Of a stretch of DNA of 64,000 bases, positions 59,316 through 64,000 are shown one piece after another. Each line of letters opens with the position of its first letter. Within the stretch, counting starts at the first letter, position 1. The DNA is from Lachnospiraceae bacterium. Lineage in GTDB: Bacteria > Bacillota > Clostridia > Lachnospirales > Lachnospiraceae. The position numbers were made by a program, and so were the translations under genes. The DNA is taken from NCBI GenBank assembly GCA_016290615.1, contig JAEEUS010000004.1, positions 58,756-122,755 of the forward strand, written 5' to 3'. Under the pieces are notes generated by a model that was not told the origin of the DNA, did no database searches, and worked only from the letters and a program-made list of their open reading frames with translations.

Positions 59316-60375
59316 AATCCTTGTAGTCTTTTTCACATATAGCCCTGCAGAAACTGTTTGAGTCATCGTTTTCATCAAGTATCCATGATGTCTCGACTCT
59401 TGTGCAACCGTAATCGGGCATAAGATCATAAACTTTGCTTATGAGTGCTATGGGCAATCCGCTGCCGCGGTATTCTTTAACAACACCGTATTCCATAACC
59501 TTAGCCGTATGTATCAAGCGCTTATTAAGCTTATATCTTAAATAATGGATCGCGCCGAATACTTCTCCCGGATCTGCCAGTTCATTATAATCGGGATACC
59601 ACATGATAAATCCTACCGGCTTATCATCACGGAAAGCAAAAATGATGGAATCCTCCTTCATAAACATAAAAAGCTCCTTAAGCATCTCCTTATCATGTTC
59701 ATATTCCCTGTGATAATAATATCTGTGATCTGTGAAACATACATTATTCAGATCAGTGTATATCCTCGAATAATAGTCAAACCTTTTCTTATCAAACACC
59801 CTGAACTCATAATTTCTGTTAAGCTTCTTTATTATTGCTGAGTATCTGTCCAGTCGGTTTTGCAGATTATCAGTTATATATGAATTAAGCTTTATAAGCT
59901 CACAGCCAAGATCAGAAAAATAATCGTTGTAAAATTTAGGATTCCCCGGAGATGAAAACGAATTGGATTCATCATAACGGGATGACTGAATCCCAAGTCC
60001 GTAATTTACATGTCCGTACAGGCCTATTACAAGTCTAGTGCATTTATGTTCTTTTCCGACTTTCACCGCTTCATCAACAAGCATTTTGACAGCATCTTTG
60101 CAGTCTTGCCTCGCTTCAAAAAAACAAAGCTGCACATATTCCTTAAGATCCTCTGTATAAGCTATGATTCCCTCACATAATATGCAGTCAGATTCATCCG
60201 TTATCATGACAGGTCTGATATCCATGTTCTCGGTAAACTTAAGCTTTCCTGCAAATATCTCCTGCAGCATAAAATAATTATTGTCTATATACAGTTTTCT
60301 TGACTTATATAACGCTTTTCGAAACAGCAAGAATTTCTTTTGCAGTTTTCTGCTGTCAGCAACACATACTTTCAT
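59290..60375 (-). CDS. GNAT-like acyltransferase family protein (acyltransferase B)
   Basis: DSIIFAFRDDKPVGFIMWYPDYNEL..RLIHTAKVMEYGVVKEYRGSGLPIALISKVYDLMPDYGCTRVETSWILDENDDSNSFCRAI. Confidence 0.75.
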   Translation of the reverse strand: MKVCVADSRKLQKKFLLFRKALYKSRKLYIDNNYFMLQEIFAGKLKFTENMDIRPVMITDESDCILCEGIIAYTEDLKEYVQLCFFEARQDCKDAVKMLVDEAVKVGKEHKCTRLVIGLYGHVNYGLGIQSSRYDESNSFSSPGNPKFYNDYFSDLGCELIKLNSYITDNLQNRLDRYSAIIKKLNRNYEFRVFDKKRFDYYSRIYTDLNNVCFTDHRYYYHREYEHDKEMLKELFMFMKEDSIIFAFRDDKPVGFIMWYPDYNELADPGEVFGAIHYLRYKLNKRLIHTAKVMEYGVVKEYRGSGLPIALISKVYDLMPDYGCTRVETSWILDENDDSNSFCRAICEKDYKDYAVYEKSI

Positions 60376-60600
60376 CTATTCTTCAATCAGTGTCTTAAGA
60401 TAATCACACATCTGGCCAATAGTGGTCATCTTCCTGTATTTCTCCTCATCAAGCTCTATAGAGTATCTCTCCTCGACTAAGCATACAAGATTCATCAGAT
60501 CAAACGAATTGAGTCCCAGATCCTTTTTAAAATCCGTATTTAGATCAATATCCTTTATTCCGTAGTTTTCTGACAGAATCTGTTTTATGTCCTCAAACAT
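60376..60600 (-). CDS. Acyl carrier protein
   Basis: FKKDLGLNSFDLMNLVCLVEERYSIELDEE; phosphopantetheine Ser at residue 32 (GLNS). Confidence 0.92.
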   Translation of the reverse strand: MFEDIKQILSENYGIKDIDLNTDFKKDLGLNSFDLMNLVCLVEERYSIELDEEKYRKMTTIGQMCDYLKTLIEE

Positions 60601-62170
60601 ACAAACTCCTCTTTATTTTTCTTGAGCTGTTCTTTTCAAATTCTTTGCTCATGATCTCAAAATCATCTATATGCATATAACCGGGCAAGGTTTCATTTAT
60701 ACTATCGATATCTTCCTTTATCTTCTCTTTTGAAGCATTTTCAGATAACACAATAAGCGCCGTAAGAATATGATTTCCCCTTTCAGTCTTTTTATCAACC
60801 ACTAGGCTCTCTTTCACATAATCTATACTGTTTATCTTGTCCTCAAGATACTCCGGCGCTACGTTTTTACCGTTTTCAAGTATTATAAGATTTTTCTTTC
60901 TGCCTGTCACATAGATGACACGCCCATCTGTGTATCCAATATCTCCGGTACAGAAATAACCGTCCTTCATGCACTGCTTTGTGGCGGTATCATCCTTGTA
61001 ATATCCGATCATGACACAGGGACCTTTTACCATGATCTCGCCTTCGTCGGAGATCTTTACATCTATGTTCTTCATGATCGTACCGGCACTGCCTGCAACA
61101 TTATTGTATACTCTGCTAACCGCTATCGTAGGAGAGCATTCAGTCAGACCGTACCCGTTCAGGATTGTTATACCCAGTTCGTCAAATTTCTCAACATATT
61201 CACTGTTTAATGCAGCCCCTCCATTAACAACAAGCCTCAGATTCTTATTGATGAAACTTCCAAAGAATATATGTCTAAGATCAATACCTACTTTAAGAAA
61301 GATCCTGCTTATAAAAAGCATTGTCCTAAATACTCTTTCCTTCTTTTGCCGTCTGACTTCTCTCAGGATATTGCTATACATCCCCTCTATGACCATTGGT
61401 ACGGCACCGAAAAAGAACGGATCAAAAGCCTTTAGATCTCTTGAAAGGTGTTTCAGTTCAAGGCACAGGCAAAGAGTTGTTCCATTATACAGAGTTGCCA
61501 ACATACACGGATTGAATCCATAGGTATGATTCATAGGCAGGAATGCGAGCGTCGGGTTTTCCAGTACGTTGTTTTCGAGAGTTCCACGAATGTTTGTTAT
61601 CACATTATACTGTGACAGCATGACTCCCTTCATTTTTCCGTCTGTTCCCGATGTGGACACCAGTATAGCAAACCTGTCTTTATCCGTATCTTTTACATCT
61701 TCGAAAAATGATGCCGTTTCATATCCGTCAGTCATGTTGCAGAAGCATTTATCTATATTGTAGAGCTTCACATCATCGGATACCAACGATATCCTTTCTG
61801 ACGTTTTATCGGTGTAGAAAAGAGCATCAACATCAAACCGTCTCATGCATTCAGCTACAGTCTGTTTGTCAAGCTCTTTATCTATTGGCACAATGACATT
61901 GCCAAATACACTTGCAAGATAAATGATTATGTACTCATAACGGTTTTCAGAAAGAATTGCTATATGGCTCCCTCTAAATCCTTCACTTTTCATAAAGCCA
62001 TAAACATAAGCTATCTGATCTATCATTTCATGATATGTGATATCTACAGTTTTATCACCTTTCATGAACCGGATAGCACATGTATCACTGCTTGCATCAT
62101 ATCTGGCCCTAAGCATTTCATAGAAGTTATCATATATAACTGTATCTAGATAAGGATAATCCATACTCAA
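60593..62170 (-). CDS. AMP-dependent acyl-CoA/acyl-ACP ligase
   Basis: FAILVSTSGTDGKMKGVMLSQYNV, LNGYGLTECSPTIAVS, CTGDIGYTDGRVIYVTGRKKNLIILENGKNVAPEYLEDKI, NSSRKIKRSLY. Confidence 0.94.
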   Translation of the reverse strand: MSMDYPYLDTVIYDNFYEMLRARYDASSDTCAIRFMKGDKTVDITYHEMIDQIAYVYGFMKSEGFRGSHIAILSENRYEYIIIYLASVFGNVIVPIDKELDKQTVAECMRRFDVDALFYTDKTSERISLVSDDVKLYNIDKCFCNMTDGYETASFFEDVKDTDKDRFAILVSTSGTDGKMKGVMLSQYNVITNIRGTLENNVLENPTLAFLPMNHTYGFNPCMLATLYNGTTLCLCLELKHLSRDLKAFDPFFFGAVPMVIEGMYSNILREVRRQKKERVFRTMLFISRIFLKVGIDLRHIFFGSFINKNLRLVVNGGAALNSEYVEKFDELGITILNGYGLTECSPTIAVSRVYNNVAGSAGTIMKNIDVKISDEGEIMVKGPCVMIGYYKDDTATKQCMKDGYFCTGDIGYTDGRVIYVTGRKKNLIILENGKNVAPEYLEDKINSIDYVKESLVVDKKTERGNHILTALIVLSENASKEKIKEDIDSINETLPGYMHIDDFEIMSKEFEKNSSRKIKRSLYV

Positions 62171-62682
62171 TAACCCGCTATTACACTCTCCCCGATCTTC
62201 TTGATATTATCATCGAGAACGGCAAAAACGATATCTATTTCATAATCGGGATTGCTTTCAATAAAATCATTGCAAGCCTTGATTGCTCTGTCCCATGCCT
62301 TATCTATAGGGTATCCGAATATCCCGGCAGATATAAGCGGAAATCCTATTGAATGAATTCCGTTCTCCTTTGCAATGATCAATGACTTCATGTATGCACT
62401 GTACAACAGTTTCGGCTCATTGTTATTGCCTCCTGACCATCTTGGTCCAACAGCGTGGATAACATACTTTGCGGGAAGGTTAAAGCCGGGAGTGATCACA
62501 GCAGAGCCTTCATCGCAATGTCCGATTGCATTACAGGCTTCAGTCATCTGCTTCGATCCCGCATCATGAAAAATATATCCGCAGACTCCTCCGCCTTCCC
62601 ACAGTCCGGAATTAGCTGCATTTACAACAGCATCCGTATCAAGCTTTGTAATACCTATCTTTTTTATTGATATACCACTCAT
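62167..62682 (-). CDS. Macro domain (ADP-ribose-binding/O-acetyl-ADP-ribose deacetylase family) protein
   Basis: VVNAANSGLWEGGGVCGYIFHDAGSKQM..AKYVIHAVGPRWSGG..SIGFPLISAGIFGYP. Confidence 0.92.
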   Translation of the reverse strand: MSGISIKKIGITKLDTDAVVNAANSGLWEGGGVCGYIFHDAGSKQMTEACNAIGHCDEGSAVITPGFNLPAKYVIHAVGPRWSGGNNNEPKLLYSAYMKSLIIAKENGIHSIGFPLISAGIFGYPIDKAWDRAIKACNDFIESNPDYEIDIVFAVLDDNIKKIGESVIAGY

Positions 62683-62686
62683 GATT

Positions 62687-63232
62687 TCAATCCTCTCCAG
62701 CCAGATGAACAGTTACATATTCATGTCCTGTAGCCGGCAAAAACTTATTAAGAACATCCTGTGTCTTGATCTTTAGGGATGATGTACAAACGCACGGATG
62801 ACACCCGATATATTCACTTTTAAGAACATCCTCATCTATTAAAAGCCTGACTTCGTTTTCTGAATCATTCATAAGTCCCATGACGCTGACAGCTCCGGGC
62901 TCGATATCGAGGAACTTAAGCATGTCTTCCTCTTCGGCAAATGAAAGTCTTGCAGAATTTATCTGTGAAGACAGCTCCTTGGTCTTGAATTTCTTATCTC
63001 CCGGCATCAACAGCAGATAAAAGCATGTCTTTTGTCTGTTGCACAAAAACAGATTCTTGCACATCACTACTCCCAAAACCTCATCTATCCTCGTGCATGC
63101 ATCCATAGTTGTAGCCGGTTCATGATCGGTCCTTTTATACTCTATACCGAGTTTATCCAGGAAATCATATGTCCTGATCTCTCTGTCAAGTCTTCCTTCT
63201 TCATTATCCGGTCTTTTATCAAATAGTTTCAT
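62687..63232 (-). CDS. YbaK/ProX (prolyl-tRNA deacylase-like) domain protein
   Basis: YKRTDHEPATTMDACTRIDEVLGVVMCKNLFLCNRQKTCFYLLLMPGDKKFKTKEL..EPGAVSVMGLMND. Confidence 0.9.
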   Translation of the reverse strand: MKLFDKRPDNEEGRLDREIRTYDFLDKLGIEYKRTDHEPATTMDACTRIDEVLGVVMCKNLFLCNRQKTCFYLLLMPGDKKFKTKELSSQINSARLSFAEEEDMLKFLDIEPGAVSVMGLMNDSENEVRLLIDEDVLKSEYIGCHPCVCTSSLKIKTQDVLNKFLPATGHEYVTVHLAGED

Positions 63233-63244
63233 TTTCCATGCCTT

Positions 63245-63892
63245 TCATAACAGCTCATTTAAGGATCTGATAACTCGTACAGATTCAATCTTAACATCTT
63301 TTTTTCTAGATATATAAACAGGCGTAATCCCAAGAAGCTTTGCAGGTTCAATATCAGAAGTAAGTGAATCACCGATATGTATAACTTCGTCCGGTCTAAC
63401 TCCGGCTATCTCCATTGCCTTCTCGAATATTGCACGATCAGGCTTACATGCTCGTGCCATCTCTGCAGATATGATTCCAGCAGGTTTTAAGCCCTTTATC
63501 TTCATTGATTCTTCAAGATAATACAGATCATCATTGGATAAAACATAAATCGGAAGTTTGGATCTTTCAAAAAACGGTTTGACATCATCAAACAAAGGAG
63601 CATGAACCCACACATTTCTCCAGATTCTGTGCATGTGTTCAAGATCGCCGTTAAGTCCGTATTCGTTTACGCAATATTCAAGTATCCTGTCAACCTTAAC
63701 GTCATTCTTTATAAATGCATCTCCATGGCTTTGGACCTCTAAAGTTTTTACCATTTCCCATACTATTCGAAGTATCTCTTGAGGATCATTGATATTACTG
63801 TGAGTCACAAAGTACTCAAGCAGTTGCCTGGTATATGGTTCATCCTCTTGAACCATTGTTCCGGTATAGTCCAAAAAATAAGCTTTAGTCAT
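63245..63892 (-). CDS. HAD-family hydrolase
   Basis: AYFLDYTGTMVQEDEPY, IYVLSNDDLYYLEESM, VIHIGDSLTSDIEPAKLLGITPVYI. Confidence 0.87.
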   Translation of the reverse strand: MTKAYFLDYTGTMVQEDEPYTRQLLEYFVTHSNINDPQEILRIVWEMVKTLEVQSHGDAFIKNDVKVDRILEYCVNEYGLNGDLEHMHRIWRNVWVHAPLFDDVKPFFERSKLPIYVLSNDDLYYLEESMKIKGLKPAGIISAEMARACKPDRAIFEKAMEIAGVRPDEVIHIGDSLTSDIEPAKLLGITPVYISRKKDVKIESVRVIRSLNELL

Positions 63893-63916
63893 AATCTTTG
63901 CGAGTTCTCTCCCTTT

Positions 63917-64000
63917 TTAGTCAACAACTATTTCCGTTACGCCTTTAGCCCAGTCAAGTATTGCCTTGCTGTCGCACGGGAACAATTCAACTGGAATATC
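63917..64000 (-). CDS. C-terminal end of a CDS running off the window
   Basis: Reverse frame ...DIPVELFPCDSKAILDWAKGVTEIVVD-TAA. Confidence 0.5.
   Translation of the reverse strand, partial: DIPVELFPCDSKAILDWAKGVTEIVVD

Noticed and set aside
59316-59429. N-terminal extension of the 58254..59429 ORF giving a 140-nt overlap
   Set aside because: The extension looks like out-of-frame antisense-like sequence over the C-terminal coding part of the upstream GNAT gene; internal Met at 59315/59306 gives a short normal overlap.
62167-63892. Macro, YbaK and HAD genes as part of the rSAM/ACP pathway
   Set aside because: They are co-directional and the macro gene overlaps the ligase gene by 4 nt, but these families are typical housekeeping/accessory genes; not included in the core system without co-conservation evidence.
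1-64000. Mobile elements, prophage, CRISPR-Cas, tRNA or rRNA genes
   Set aside because: No transposase, integrase, phage structural genes, CRISPR repeats, or tRNA/rRNA signatures found on reading both strands.

Overview
The window looks like a low-to-moderate GC Firmicute chromosome, probably Lachnospiraceae/Butyrivibrio-like. This is inferred from gene content; no taxonomic search was possible. About 50 genes lie on the minus strand and only two clear CDSs on the plus strand (8400..12623 and 40305..40826). The left part is core: tandem CobW/G3E GTPases, RNase P RNA, a uridine-kinase-like gene, trmK, rpoD, dnaG, dgt and a large 2-hydroxyacyl-CoA dehydratase activase-type protein. The middle is rich in signalling: an ECF-type sigma gene split by an in-frame TAG, a histidine kinase lacking its phospho-acceptor His, a beta-propeller hybrid kinase, a receiver protein, an AraC regulator, HD-GYP and EAL proteins, two DUF58 loci, MoxR/DUF58/transglutaminase genes coupled to a Y-family polymerase, a VWA/macro-derived pair, and a flotillin-like protein. 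The strongest candidate for an undescribed system is at about 51.5-62.2 kb. It is a tightly coupled minus-strand operon encoding an acyl-AMP ligase, an acyl carrier protein, two large GNAT-like acyltransferases and five consecutive B12-binding-type radical SAM proteins, with no ketosynthase. Other notable signals are a nested 5'UTR hairpin that sequesters a start codon, a perfect 23-bp palindrome, and 21-bp-spaced direct repeats between an araC-type gene and a PEBP-like lipoprotein gene.
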